In this document: one piece after another, positions 44,675 to 53,977 of the stretch
Layout of the letters: the number at the start of each line of letters is the position of its first letter
How positions within the stretch are numbered: position 1 is the stretch's first letter
Assembly: GCA_000828975.1 (NCBI GenBank)
Contig: AP014683.1
Span: 1-64,000 of the forward strand
Source of the DNA: Burkholderiales bacterium GJ-E10
GTDB lineage: Bacteria; Pseudomonadota; Gammaproteobacteria; Burkholderiales; Burkholderiaceae_F
Direction of reading: 5' to 3'
Length of the DNA stretch: 64,000 nucleotides
The notes under the pieces: generated by a model
Databases searched by the model: none
What the model was told of the DNA's origin: nothing
The model's input: only the letters and a program-made list of their open reading frames with translations
Made by a program: the position numbers and the translations under genes

Positions 44675-46160
44675 CGGGGCGTTCCGTGAGTTGGTCGTAG
44701 GAATCGAGCCGGTGCGGCCGCACGGCGACGTCGCGGCTGCGCAGGTGCTCGGGCAGGTGAACGGGGGTGGGCGGCGGCTCGCCGCGGGCGTGGCGCCGGG
44801 CGTCGAGCGCCAGACGCACCGCATTGGGGTGCGGAACGCCGCGCGCGAGCGCGTCGCAGACGGCCTGGTCGAGCTCCTGCGCCGGGTAGCGCTGCAGCAG
44901 GGCCATGAGCCCGCGGGTCACCGCTCCGAGGTTGTAGCCGTGGGCGGCGGCCTGCACGAGCAGGTCCTTCACCGCCGGAACGCAGGCAACGAGCGCGTCG
45001 GTCGTACGGTGCTGGCGGGCGCTGCGCTTGGCGTTCTCCAGCGCCCGGATATGGCCAGGATCCTCGATTTGCTGGCCGCGGTCGTAGCTGCGCGGGTGGG
45101 AGGCGATGACCTTGGCGCCGTCCATGATGCGCACCACGGATGTTGTGGCCAAGACGGTCAGACTGCGGCGCACGTACTCGGCCGGGACCGAGTAGTCGTT
45201 GGTGTCGAACCGGGCGTAGGGAGTCTTGCCGATGTTGACTTCGATGCGCTCGGCCACCGGGAAGTCGTCCTCGGGCAGCGGCACAAGCAAGGGTTGCTCC
45301 TGAGCGAAGGCGTCGCGCACGCGGACCGTTCGGTCCTCGGGACAGGGCCGCTCCATGGCTTGGCCGTCGCACCAGGCTTGGGCTTGGGCGTTGAGATCGT
45401 CGATGTCGGCGAACTGCCGCGCGGCGAAGAAGGCCTCCCGTACGTAGCGGATCGCGCGCTCCACGCGCCCCTTCTCGTTGCCGCGGGCCACCGCCACCGG
45501 GCGGGGCTCGAAGCGGTAATGGGCCGCGAACGCAAGCAACGTCGGGTGGAAGCGGATCGCGTCGCCGTGGCGCTCCAGCACCGCGCTCTTGAGGTTGTCG
45601 TAGAGCAGCACCCTGGGGCAACCGTTCCAAGCATGGAACGCCTGCAGGTGCCCGTCGAGGAAGATGGCTTGCCGCGCGTCGAGATAGAACCGCAGGAAGA
45701 TCCGGCGCGAGTAGGACAGCACCATCACGAAGCCCATCAGCGGCCGCTGCGCCTGGCCCACCTGGAGGTGCCCGAAGTGTGCCCAGTCGACTTGTCCTTG
45801 TTCGCCCTGCAGGGTGCGAAGACGCAGGTACGCCTCGGCCGCTTTCCTCGGCCGAAGCAGCGCGACACGGTGCCGGAAGTGGCTCGAGCTTCCGCGGTAG
45901 CCGCGCTCCCGAACCATCTGGAAGAGCCGTGCCGCAGTGAGCGTCGGGAAGCGCGTCAGGGTATCGGCGATGAATGGCACGAACGCATCGACTTGCGAAA
46001 CGCGTGGCCTCCGGTTGATCCGCGGCACGCCCGCCTGCGTCAACACGCGCTCCACCGTGCTGTGATGCACGTGCAACTGCTCCGCGATCGTGTTGATCCG
46101 CCACTTCTCGACGTGGTAGTAGCGCAGAATCTGCGCCTCAAGTTCGCGATCGATGCCCAT
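44643..46160 (-). CDS. istA: IstA transposase of IS21 element
   Basis: 505 residues from ATG 46160 (MGIDRELEAQ). An N-terminal HTH (WRINTIAEQLHVHHSTVERVL) precedes an rve-type DDE catalytic domain, with Asp in DWAHFG and DNLKSAVL and Glu in the GRVERAIRYVREAFF region. A C-terminal beta-domain follows. It has overlaps at both ends (upstream passenger gene by 23 nt, istB by 32 nt). The frame is open upstream but without similarity. Confidence 0.93.
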   Translation of the reverse strand: MGIDRELEAQILRYYHVEKWRINTIAEQLHVHHSTVERVLTQAGVPRINRRPRVSQVDAFVPFIADTLTRFPTLTAARLFQMVRERGYRGSSSHFRHRVALLRPRKAAEAYLRLRTLQGEQGQVDWAHFGHLQVGQAQRPLMGFVMVLSYSRRIFLRFYLDARQAIFLDGHLQAFHAWNGCPRVLLYDNLKSAVLERHGDAIRFHPTLLAFAAHYRFEPRPVAVARGNEKGRVERAIRYVREAFFAARQFADIDDLNAQAQAWCDGQAMERPCPEDRTVRVRDAFAQEQPLLVPLPEDDFPVAERIEVNIGKTPYARFDTNDYSVPAEYVRRSLTVLATTSVVRIMDGAKVIASHPRSYDRGQQIEDPGHIRALENAKRSARQHRTTDALVACVPAVKDLLVQAAAHGYNLGAVTRGLMALLQRYPAQELDQAVCDALARGVPHPNAVRLALDARRHARGEPPPTPVHLPEHLRSRDVAVRPHRLDSYDQLTERPDDDEPECEPA

Positions 46161-46563
46161 GCAAGCCGCCCGGTATCCAGGAACCCGCCGGACGGCCTCG
46201 GCCCACGAAGTCCTGCCGCACCCACGGCGCGCAGCGCGCGCCGCAGAAGCAACATCGAACCCCGTCGGCCGCGACTTCCGGCGCAACGGCGGGCAGTAGA
46301 TCATCCGAGGCGGTGGCGGCGAAACCCTGATGCGTCACTTCCTTGCGCCGCAGCCGGTACCGCTGCGACCGGGCCGCGTGCCGGAACCGCCCGGCACGGC
46401 TCGTCTGGTACCGGCGACCCGCCGCGCGCAGCGATGCCTGCCTGGCCTGTCGTGAACACTCCCGACCGCAGTAAATCTGCCCGCGGTCGCAGCGCCGGCA
46501 GACCACCACCTGCGCGCGGCAGCGGGCGCAAAGAAACATCCGACCAGTTTCCTGTTCCGGCAT
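46138..46563 (-). CDS. Zinc-finger passenger protein upstream of istA
   Basis: 141 residues from ATG 46563. Two treble-clef-like Cys clusters are seen: CARCRAQVVVCRRC with CGRECSRQARQASL (about 12-36), and CCFCGARC near the C-terminus. An Arg-rich segment (RAAGRRYQTSRAGRFRHAARS) lies between. Such proteins accompany some IS21 elements in Proteobacteria; their role in transposition is not established. Its 3' end overlaps the istA start by 23 nt. Confidence 0.65.
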   Translation of the reverse strand: MPEQETGRMFLCARCRAQVVVCRRCDRGQIYCGRECSRQARQASLRAAGRRYQTSRAGRFRHAARSQRYRLRRKEVTHQGFAATASDDLLPAVAPEVAADGVRCCFCGARCAPWVRQDFVGRGRPAGSWIPGGLHGHRSRT

Positions 46564-46947
46564 CGGCGCTTCGGCTCCCCAACCGAAGCGCGGTAGACGC
46601 CGCGCGCAGCCAGTGCAATACTGTGCTCGCACGCGTGCTTCCGGTACGCAGTGTCGGGCGCGGCGGCGGAGCGTGCTTGGCGGTATGAACCGTCGCCGCG
46701 CTTGCGTTTCTTCGGTGTGCCGATTATCCGAGCATCGCCCGGAATCCCCCGTTCTCAAGCAAACGCCGGCTTCGCCATCCCGCCGGTCGTTCACAACGCG
46801 TCTTCGTTACGCACCCCGCTTGCGAAGCAGGCATCGGGGAGGCGCCCTGCGGGCGCCAAAACCGGAAAAGAAAAAACCGAAAACCCCCTCCCGCCTACTG
46901 CATCCGGGAACCCAGGGCAATACCTCGACAAAACTCCGCGGCAAATA

Positions 46948-47345
46948 GTCGCGGTTTCTCGCAGCCATTCACAGGGCTTACCGCGCAAGCGGCCAACCTA
47001 ACGGGAATGGGCGCGTGCAGGGCCCTGCAACAACAGCACAACATTACCCTGAACCTGTTGAACCAGATCGGTGGCGTCTGTTCGCCGGTGGTGGTGAATA
47101 GCGTGCGACAGCAGGAACAGTCGCAGCAGGGATATCTCAGCAACCCGCAGGGTGTGTGCGCACTCAATCCCGGAATGACATACAAGCCGCTGCCGCCGAC
47201 CTACGTGCCTAGCCCGCAAACATCCGCATATCGAAATCAGCTGCACTCACTGCCGAATCCGCAAACGCTCAGCAGCGAGCAAATTCGCCGGGAATATCCA
47301 TCTTCCCCACCGGTCAGCGGCCCTTGCTGCGGGGGCGTGCGGTAA
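46948..47345 (+). pseudogene. Cys-rich secreted-protein fragment right of the IS21 element
   Basis: An open frame without its own start runs in from the IS end (SRGFSQPFTGLTAQAANLTG...) and includes MGACRALQQQHNITLNLLNQ and a Cys/Pro-rich tail ending SGPCCGGVR. ATG 47007 is the first usable start, but no Shine-Dalgarno is seen. It is probably the remnant of a gene disrupted by the insertion, perhaps the one beginning at 43385. Several Cys residues suit a periplasmic protein. Confidence 0.5.
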
Positions 47346-47425
47346 ATCCCCGGAACGGAAGCCGGTTCCCCATCAAAGCTTCACTTAAATAGTGGTGCCG
47401 GACAAGCATAAAAAAGGAGGGAGCC

Positions 47426-48562
47426 ATGAAAGTCAATCGCAGTTTCGAGAGCGTCTTTATGCGGTGGTGGATTCCGCTTGCTCTCCTGGTCAACACGTCG
47501 ACGATCGCGCACGCCCAGGAAACGTCCAAATGGATTGCCGACACGCGAACCGGTTGCAAGGTGTGGAACGACTCTCCAAATTTGCGACTGACCATCCAAT
47601 GGACCGGAAGCTGCAACGAGAAACACCTCGCAACGGGGAACGGAGTTCTTCGACGGTTCAAGGATGGAAGCGCTGAAGAAAAATACGAAGGAGAAATGAA
47701 AAACGGCAAGCAAGAGGGGTGGGGGACATACAACTATGCCGACGGTTGTTCCTATGACGGCGAGTGGAAGGACGGCAGCCCGGATGGACGAGGGACGATG
47801 CACTATTCCAACGGTGATTCCTATAGCGGCGACTGGAACGACGGACAATGGGACGGGCGGGGGACTATGCACTTTGCCAACGGCGGATTCTACGAAAGCG
47901 AGTGGAAAGACGGCGAACAACTAGAAGAAACGGCTACGCATGACGCGAGAAATAAGGTCACGACGCAAGCAGCACGAGCAGAAGAAGAACAAGAAAAAGA
48001 AGTGTCGGAAGCTGCCAAGGCCGCAGAGCAGGAGCGAATCAACAACTTGATCGCCAAGGGGAAACCGGCGCAGATTTACATTGCCGCCATGGATTTCGTG
48101 TCTGCGGGAAAAACGGACGTTGCGGAAAAACTATACAAAGTATTGATCGACAAGTATCCGGACAGCCCGTACACATTGCGGGCAATCGACGACCGGAATG
48201 CGGCGCGTCAGGCGGCGCGGCAGCGCGAAGAACAACAGGCTCAGGAGCAAGCCCAGGAACAGGCGCGTGCGCAGGCAGAAGCTCAGGCGCAGACCCAAGC
48301 TCAGGCCATGGCGCAGGCCCAAGCCCAGCAGGTCGCCGCGAACCGCAATCGGTGTTTGCAAGCGTGTTCTGCGATGCAGGAACAGTGTCTATCTCAAGTC
48401 GGAGCACAGAGCAACAGTGCGCAGATTTCGATGTTCGGTGCTGCAATCAGTGGAAATTATAACGGTGCGTTGCAAAACATGGCCAACGGGATGTCCAATG
48501 AGAGTGCGGGAAAGTCGCAATGCGCAAGCGGCTTTGGCGCCTGCACGGCAAGTTGCGATTAA
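47426..48562 (+). CDS. Secreted MORN-repeat protein
   Basis: 378 residues. A signal peptide of about 32 residues (core IPLALLVNTST, cleavage near AHA-QE) is followed by three MORN repeats (about 92-160), each with the pattern Y.G.W.DG...G.G....NG. A Gln/Ala-rich low-complexity stretch (about 270-300, QAQEQAQEQARAQAEAQ) and a C-terminal Cys cluster (CLQACSAMQEQC and CASGFGACTASC) follow. The composition is less GC-rich than the flanking core. Strong Shine-Dalgarno AAAGGAGGG. Function unknown; MORN repeats bind lipids or proteins. Confidence 0.75.
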   Translation: MKVNRSFESVFMRWWIPLALLVNTSTIAHAQETSKWIADTRTGCKVWNDSPNLRLTIQWTGSCNEKHLATGNGVLRRFKDGSAEEKYEGEMKNGKQEGWGTYNYADGCSYDGEWKDGSPDGRGTMHYSNGDSYSGDWNDGQWDGRGTMHFANGGFYESEWKDGEQLEETATHDARNKVTTQAARAEEEQEKEVSEAAKAAEQERINNLIAKGKPAQIYIAAMDFVSAGKTDVAEKLYKVLIDKYPDSPYTLRAIDDRNAARQAARQREEQQAQEQAQEQARAQAEAQAQTQAQAMAQAQAQQVAANRNRCLQACSAMQEQCLSQVGAQSNSAQISMFGAAISGNYNGALQNMANGMSNESAGKSQCASGFGACTASCD

Positions 48563-48660
48563 CTTACCGCACCCCGCTGTCGGCTTTTTCCTTTGATTTT
48601 CGGCGAGCCAGATTTTGGCCATGGTCTACGGCTGAAGTGACCGACAAATGGAGAATTGAA

Positions 48661-49545
48661 GTGACTCGAAAAATAATTGCTGCGGCGTGCGGGGCGCTTT
48701 TTGTCACAGGATGTGGCGTGTTTAATCAGCCAGGAGTCAAGGAAGTGGAAATTCCCATGTACGAGGAACCAGATAAGTCGCAAGACACCGCTACACCAAC
48801 GGTCAAGGTGGTTGCTTGGACGGCTGACTCGAGCATGGCGATCGTCGACCAGAGAGGACAGACTTGCCTCTCTTCCGCGGCTGTATATGCGAATCGACAA
48901 AACAATACGCAGGTATCCATGGCTGAGCCGAATCCCATCGGCACTAGCACTGGCACCGGCGGCAGTGTCGGTGCTTCGAATGCAAATTCGACCACCGCGC
49001 AACTGATAGGCAACAAGGACTCTGCTTCCACATTTATTGACCTAGCACTGTCAGACCTCTGCCTTATCGTATTGAATCAGACACATAACAAGGTGAAGGA
49101 CAGCGGGTTTACCTCAGAGCAGTTAGAAACGCTAATTCAAAGTGCATACGCAGCCTCTGTTGAGATTGCGCAGGCGCAGAATCTGGTGCCAACGATTTCA
49201 TCCGATCCTAAAATCACAGCAGGGGATCCACCATCGAAAATTCAGGTGACTTCTAAAGGCGATACTTTAGCTGTATCGTTTCTGGCGCCGAAGACAGCCG
49301 GGGTTATAGGCTATGTCGCAACCGCAACGAACGCGGACGCGAAAAGCACGGAAAAACCGATAAGCAACATGGGGCAATCGGCTGATGAGGAAATTACTCT
49401 TAAGTGTTCCGCCAAGCAATTCTACAATGTGAGCGTAGCCGCGCTCTATGCTAGCGGCACTACAGTTAATGCAAAGATTGGTAGCTTTCGCGATCCGATC
49501 GCCTGCACGCAGGGGCCGCTAGATAATGGTTTGAAGAGGAAGTAA
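48661..49545 (+). CDS. Putative lipoprotein
   Basis: 294 residues from GTG 48661 (GGAG 8 nt upstream). The lipobox FVTGCG places the lipidated Cys at about residue 18. The mature part is Ser/Thr/Asn-rich with no recognised domain; a Fibronectin-III-like segment is possible near the C-terminus (KIQVTSKGDTLAVSFLAPK). Base composition is low-GC for this window. It follows the MORN protein by 98 nt and shares its accessory character. Confidence 0.6.
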   Translation: MTRKIIAAACGALFVTGCGVFNQPGVKEVEIPMYEEPDKSQDTATPTVKVVAWTADSSMAIVDQRGQTCLSSAAVYANRQNNTQVSMAEPNPIGTSTGTGGSVGASNANSTTAQLIGNKDSASTFIDLALSDLCLIVLNQTHNKVKDSGFTSEQLETLIQSAYAASVEIAQAQNLVPTISSDPKITAGDPPSKIQVTSKGDTLAVSFLAPKTAGVIGYVATATNADAKSTEKPISNMGQSADEEITLKCSAKQFYNVSVAALYASGTTVNAKIGSFRDPIACTQGPLDNGLKRK

Positions 49546-49942
49546 TCTTCGCGTTTCCCGCTTCTACTATTTGATAGCAGTGAGCAGAGACATTTTGTCG
49601 CCCGAGGGCCCGAGGATTGGATGCCTCAGCACTAATGTTAAGGCAACTCGATTTTTTCGCGAGAGGGATAGAACGGTGAGTGCGACGTCGTCGCAGCGGA
49701 CGGAGGCGATAAGATTTCACCCCCCGCCGAGTCTTTGTAACGGTCGCTTGGTGAGTATGATCGCGGCGACCGCTTTTCGGCATTGGAAAATCGAATGCGA
49801 AATGCCGCTATGGGTCGTCACCAGCCCCTCCCGATTCCCAATCCGCTGCCACAAACCGGACTTTCCATCCGACGGGGAAACCGGTCTCCACCGGCGAGGG
49901 CATCGCGACCCCGACGCGCTTGTCGCACGCCGGAATGCCGGC
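49546..49942. other. Gene-free stretch at the accessory-core boundary
   Basis: No convincing gene or repeat was seen here. Several short open frames have no start signal or similarity. GC content rises toward the SemiSWEET gene. Confidence 0.35.
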
Positions 49943-50200
49943 TTATGGCCCGAACCGCAGCCGCATCCAGAGGATGAAGACCGCCAGGCTCAGCGTGATC
50001 GCGTTGGCGACGATCACCGGCCATGCGCCGATGGCGATGCCGTAGATCAGCCAGAAGGCGATGCCGACGGTGAACAGGGTGTACATCCCGAGCGACACGC
50101 CGTTCGCCCGGCGCGTCTTCCAGGTCAGGTGCGCTTGCGGGACGAAGGACACCGTGGTCAGGGTCGCCGCCACGGTTCCGAGCAGGTCGGGGATTTGCAT
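49943..50200 (-). CDS. SemiSWEET-family sugar transporter
   Basis: 85 residues, one triple-helix bundle. The PQ motif (TTVSFVPQAHLTWK, about 15-28) and three hydrophobic helices define bacterial SemiSWEETs, which work as homodimers to move sugars through the inner membrane. ATG 50200; an upstream in-frame ATG gives an unsupported extension. Confidence 0.9.
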   Translation of the reverse strand: MQIPDLLGTVAATLTTVSFVPQAHLTWKTRRANGVSLGMYTLFTVGIAFWLIYGIAIGAWPVIVANAITLSLAVFILWMRLRFGP

Positions 50201-50243
50201 TGCCGGAAAGGATACCGGGTCGGCGCCCCATCCGGCCGGGGGG

Positions 50244-50654
50244 TCACTCCCGCATGAATTCGAGCATCTTTTCGCGGATGTCGTCGGGAATGGGCGTGGA
50301 TTTGTGGGTGTTCTGGTCGACACAGACGGCGATGCGGTTCATGCGCGCGCGCTGCTCGCCGTCCTTCTCGACGCCCATCGTGAACCGCACCGAACTGCGT
50401 CCGACGTGGGAAAGGGTCAGCCAGAAGTCGACCGTTTCGCCCATCCGGCAGGGCTTGGTGAACGTCGTCTCCAGACGGACCGTCGGCAGGGCCATGCGCC
50501 GCTCCATCAGGAACTGGTCGTAGCGGACTTCGATCGCTTCGTAGAACCAGTCTTCCACCAGCGCGTTGAATAGGTGAAAGTAGTTCGGATAGAACACCTG
50601 TCCCGTCGGATCGCAGTGGGTCAACCGGATCAGGTATGGCTTGATGAACGTCAT
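50244..50654 (-). CDS. Hotdog-fold acyl-CoA thioesterase (4HBT family)
   Basis: 136 residues. The family motif HCDPTGQVFYPNYF has the catalytic Asp at about 15. Hotdog fold of the 4-hydroxybenzoyl-CoA/YbgC type. It is likely an acyl-CoA thioesterase of unknown substrate. Not clearly linked to its neighbours. Confidence 0.85.
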   Translation of the reverse strand: MTFIKPYLIRLTHCDPTGQVFYPNYFHLFNALVEDWFYEAIEVRYDQFLMERRMALPTVRLETTFTKPCRMGETVDFWLTLSHVGRSSVRFTMGVEKDGEQRARMNRIAVCVDQNTHKSTPIPDDIREKMLEFMRE

Positions 50655-50779
50655 GGCGCGCCCCGTCGGGGGATTGGTCTTGCGCCGATTGTCTCTGCCG
50701 GGCCGTCGGGGTGAAGTGCGAAATACCGGGGCCGAAACGGCCTAAACGCGCGTTTTCCGTTCGAAGCCCCGGCCCCGGG

Positions 50780-52573
50780 TCAGGAGGCGCCCGACCCCGT
50801 CGGCGGGTTCGCCCGCCGCACCTGTTCGATGATCGCCTGCGTGTTGAGCGGCGCAGTGGTCCGCATCCGCAGTCCCGCGGTCGCGTCCTTCTCGAAGCGC
50901 ATCCGCAGCGCGATCGTCGTTCCGCGCCCGGGCTCGGTGTCGATCCGCAACTGGGCGCCGATCTTCTGGGCACGGTTGCGCATGTTGAGCAGGCCGCGCC
51001 CGGCATTGCGGTCGGGGGCGATGCCTTGTCCGTTGTCGGTGACCCGGATGTCGAGCCAGCCGGTGTCGGGCTTCTCGCCGGGGGTTGCGGCCAGCGTCAC
51101 CCGGACTGCCCGCGCATGGCTGTGCTTGAGCGCATTGGTGAGCGCCTCCTGCACGATGCGCAGCAAGGGCAGTACCATGTCCGGGTGAAGCGGGATTTCG
51201 GCGGGGAGCGTCCGCGCATCCCAGGAGAGCGCCACTCCTGCGGCGCGGAAGCGCGGCTCCATGCGGAAGCGCAGATTGCCCAGGGCCGCCGCCATGTCGA
51301 CGTCCTCGGCCGCGAGGGCGTCGATGGCCAGCCGCATATCGTCGATCGACTCGCGCAGGATCTGCGCGAACTGCTCCGGGCTGACGCCGCCGCGCTCGAC
51401 CAGCATGAGCGAGGACATCAACTGCGAACCGAGGCCGTCGTGCATGTCCTGCATGATGCGCTGCCGCTCGTGCGACTGGGCCTGCAGGCGTTCGCTCTCC
51501 CGCAGGCGTTCGTAGTTGCGCTTGAGCAGTTGTTCCCGTTCGCGGACCCGGTTCTCGAGATCCTCCTTTGCCGATTCCGCGTCGTGGGCGGACTGGACGA
51601 AGCTGCGGATCGCCACGGCCGCCCAGGCGCCGAGCGCGATCGGCGCCGCGAGGTTGACGAGCGCCGCATCGCCGATCGACGGGAAGTCGAGCAGATTCTC
51701 GAACCACAGCAGGCCGGTTCCGGCGGCGATCGCTGCCGCCAGTTCCCATTCGATCCGTCGCGGAACCGGATGCCGCCAGCGCAGCAGCGCGATCGCCGCG
51801 ACGGCGACAAACCCTGCATAGCCGCCCGCATAGGCGGCTTCGGCCGCGGCCTGGGCGCTCGCCGGCATCACTTCGATCACGCGGGCCGCGGCATGCACGA
51901 GCCAGAATCCGCTGGCCAGCGCGAGCAGGGGCGATACCTTGTCGCGTCGTTGCGTCCAGATCGTGAACGCGACGACCGCCGCGAACAGCGCCGTCGCGGC
52001 GCCGATCCAGTTCCACGTCGTGGCGAAAAATTCGGCGCGGGTGTAGCGGTCCCAGAGCGGGTCCAGCGGCCCGACGGTGATGCCGGCGAGGGCGTGCGCG
52101 CCCGGTCCGTACCGGGTGCGGATCTGCAACTGGTTGTCGCCGGCGATCAGGTCGGACGGCGCCACCGCGAAGAGCCAGGGGCGGTGCCATGCGACGTGGC
52201 GCATCGCGGTCTCGGCCGGCACCGCGCCGACGAAATGGCCATTCACGAAGACCGTTCCGCCTTCGCTCGACCCGGAAATCAGGACGGCCCAGGTTCCGGT
52301 GGGCACCTGCGTCAGGATGAACCCCCCCTGCATGGACACCGCGCGCAGCCCGCTCTGTGCGCCCGAAGTCCAGTGCATGGGCAGGGTGAAGGGAATCCCG
52401 CTCCCGGGTGCGGCGCGGCCCGCGGCCGCATCGGAGAAGAACCAGCGTATGCGGTGTATCGCCTGCGGTTCCGCCGATGCGGTCGGGAGCCAGCCCGCCG
52501 CGGCAAGCAGCGCGACGAATGCAATCGCGATCCGCCGCAAGCGCGCGGGCCGGGACGACGGGGACGGAATCAA
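50780..52573 (-). CDS. NarL-system type sensor histidine kinase (HisKA_3)
   Basis: 597 residues from TTG 52573, overlapping the regulator stop as TTGA. An N-terminal signal or first helix, a periplasmic beta-domain to about residue 190 and a hydrophobic 7TM-like region at about 195-320 lead into a coiled coil. The HisKA_3 box ERQRIMQDMHDGLGSQL has the phospho-His at about 378. The HATPase part has TNALKHSHA and DNGQGI. The periplasmic part resembles 7TMR-DISM-like sensors, ligand unknown. It pairs with the adjacent regulator. Confidence 0.85.
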   Translation of the reverse strand: MIPSPSSRPARLRRIAIAFVALLAAAGWLPTASAEPQAIHRIRWFFSDAAAGRAAPGSGIPFTLPMHWTSGAQSGLRAVSMQGGFILTQVPTGTWAVLISGSSEGGTVFVNGHFVGAVPAETAMRHVAWHRPWLFAVAPSDLIAGDNQLQIRTRYGPGAHALAGITVGPLDPLWDRYTRAEFFATTWNWIGAATALFAAVVAFTIWTQRRDKVSPLLALASGFWLVHAAARVIEVMPASAQAAAEAAYAGGYAGFVAVAAIALLRWRHPVPRRIEWELAAAIAAGTGLLWFENLLDFPSIGDAALVNLAAPIALGAWAAVAIRSFVQSAHDAESAKEDLENRVREREQLLKRNYERLRESERLQAQSHERQRIMQDMHDGLGSQLMSSLMLVERGGVSPEQFAQILRESIDDMRLAIDALAAEDVDMAAALGNLRFRMEPRFRAAGVALSWDARTLPAEIPLHPDMVLPLLRIVQEALTNALKHSHARAVRVTLAATPGEKPDTGWLDIRVTDNGQGIAPDRNAGRGLLNMRNRAQKIGAQLRIDTEPGRGTTIALRMRFEKDATAGLRMRTTAPLNTQAIIEQVRRANPPTGSGAS

Positions 52574-53262
52574 GAGCGCAGCAGCCCCATCTGGCTCGCT
52601 TCGTACACGGCTTCGCCCCGCGAATGCACCGCGAGCTTGCGGTAGATCTTCTTGATGTGGGCCGTCACGGTATGGGGCGAGATGCCGAGGATCTCGCCGA
52701 TCTCGTTGAAGCTCATGCCCTTGGCCAGCAACTGCAGGATTTCGGTTTCGCGCCCGGAGAGCGGGTTGCTTTCGGTGTTGGACGCGCGGGACACGGTGCC
52801 GACGGCGCCGACGCTGCCGGCCGCGCCCATGCGCGAGCGGATCGCCCGCAGCACGCTGCGGGCCACGACGGGGCTGACCGGAGATCCGCCGGCGCGCAGC
52901 AGGCGGATGCAAGAGATCACGTCTGCCGGCGTGGAGTCCTTGAGGATGTATCCGGTCGCACCCGCTTCGATCGACGAGACGACGTGCTGCTCGTCCCCGA
53001 ACACCGTGACGACCATGATGTCGACGTCGGGCTTCTTCTGGCTCACGTTGCGGATCAGGTCGATTCCGGTGCCGTCCGGCAGCCCCAGGTCGATCAGCAT
53101 GACGTCGAAGTGTTCGCGGTCGATGAGCGCCTGGGCGTCGCGCTTGTTCGCGGCCACCCCGGCGAGCCGCATCGTGGGCTCGCTTTCGATGATCTGGGCG
53201 AACCGCCGACGGAACTCCGGTTCGTCTTCGATGATGATGATCGAGATGGGATCGGTGCTCAT
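52570..53262 (-). CDS. NarL/FixJ-type response regulator
   Basis: 230 residues from ATG 53262. The receiver domain has IIEDEPEF, the phospho-acceptor Asp in MLIDLGLPDG (about 58), and Lys in GYILKDSTPAD. The C-terminal LuxR HTH (about 168-225) reads SGRETEILQLLAKGMSFNEIGEILGIS in pattern. Encoded just upstream of its histidine kinase with a 4-nt overlap. The target genes cannot be told. Confidence 0.93.
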   Translation of the reverse strand: MSTDPISIIIIEDEPEFRRRFAQIIESEPTMRLAGVAANKRDAQALIDREHFDVMLIDLGLPDGTGIDLIRNVSQKKPDVDIMVVTVFGDEQHVVSSIEAGATGYILKDSTPADVISCIRLLRAGGSPVSPVVARSVLRAIRSRMGAAGSVGAVGTVSRASNTESNPLSGRETEILQLLAKGMSFNEIGEILGISPHTVTAHIKKIYRKLAVHSRGEAVYEASQMGLLRS

Positions 53263-53324
53263 GGGGATCGACGGATTCCGGCGATGGTCAAGCGGGAAAT
53301 TTTCCTCATATCCGGCCGGGTTGT

Positions 53325-53963
53325 CTATGGCGCAAGACGCGTTCGCGTCCAATCGGACCCGGCGCGGGCAAAGAGCAGCCGGTCATGGAGGCGGGACGGC
53401 CGGCCCTGCCAGAACTCGATCGCGTCCGGAACCAGCCGGTAGCCGCCCCAGTGCGGCGGGCGCGGCGGCGGCGATTGTTCGGTGAAGCGTTCGCGCAGTT
53501 GCGCGAACTGGGCTTCCAGACAGGTTCGGTCGGGAATCGGGCTGCTTTGCTGCGATACCCAGGCGCCGATCCGCGCATCGAGCGGGCGCTGGGCGAAATA
53601 TTCGTCGGACGCTGCCGCCGGCAGCTCTTCCACGACGCCGTCGATCCGCACCTGCCGTTCCAGCGCCGCCCAGAAGAAGAGGGCGCTGGCCTGCCGGTTC
53701 GCGCGCAGTTCGCGGCCCTTGCGGCTCTCGAAATTGGTGAAAAAGGTGAACCCTTGTTCTGCGAAGTCCTTGCACAGCACGATGCGCACCGCCGGACGCC
53801 CCTGCGCGTCGGCCGTCGCCAGCGCCATCGCATTGGGCTCGCGGCCGCCGGAGTCGACGGCTTCGCGGAACCAGCGCGCGAACAGCGCGAGCGGGTCCAT
53901 CCCCGCTTCGTCTTCGGTCAGGGAAAAACGCTCGTATTCGGTGCGAAGATTGGCATTCGTCAT
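53325..53963 (-). CDS. pdxH: Pyridoxamine 5'-phosphate oxidase
   Basis: 212 residues from ATG 53963. FMN-binding split-barrel with MALATADAQGRPAVRIVLCK, FFTNFESRKGREL, ALFFWAALERQVRI and the C-terminal PPHWGGYRLVPDAIEFWQGR. It oxidises PNP or PMP to PLP. Divergent from tcdA with 17 nt between starts, around a 16-nt motif also found near aroQ. Confidence 0.95.
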   Translation of the reverse strand: MTNANLRTEYERFSLTEDEAGMDPLALFARWFREAVDSGGREPNAMALATADAQGRPAVRIVLCKDFAEQGFTFFTNFESRKGRELRANRQASALFFWAALERQVRIDGVVEELPAAASDEYFAQRPLDARIGAWVSQQSSPIPDRTCLEAQFAQLRERFTEQSPPPRPPHWGGYRLVPDAIEFWQGRPSRLHDRLLFARAGSDWTRTRLAP

Positions 53964-53977
53964 GCGGAGCGTTTTGA

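Larger units (their letters stand above)
43539..46947 (-). mobile_element. IS21-family element with four overlapping genes
   Basis: Termini share a 12-bp inverted repeat, TATTTGCCGCGG at 43539-43550 and CCGCGGCAAATA at 46936-46947. A 5-bp CGCGG occurs just outside each end (43533-43537, 46950-46954) and may be the target duplication, separated by 1-2 bases. Gene order on the minus strand is zinc-finger passenger, istA, istB and a small 3' gene, each overlapping the next. The 372 bp from 46564 to 46935 is right-end sequence without a supported gene. About 3.4 kb, larger than typical IS21 elements. Confidence 0.8.
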
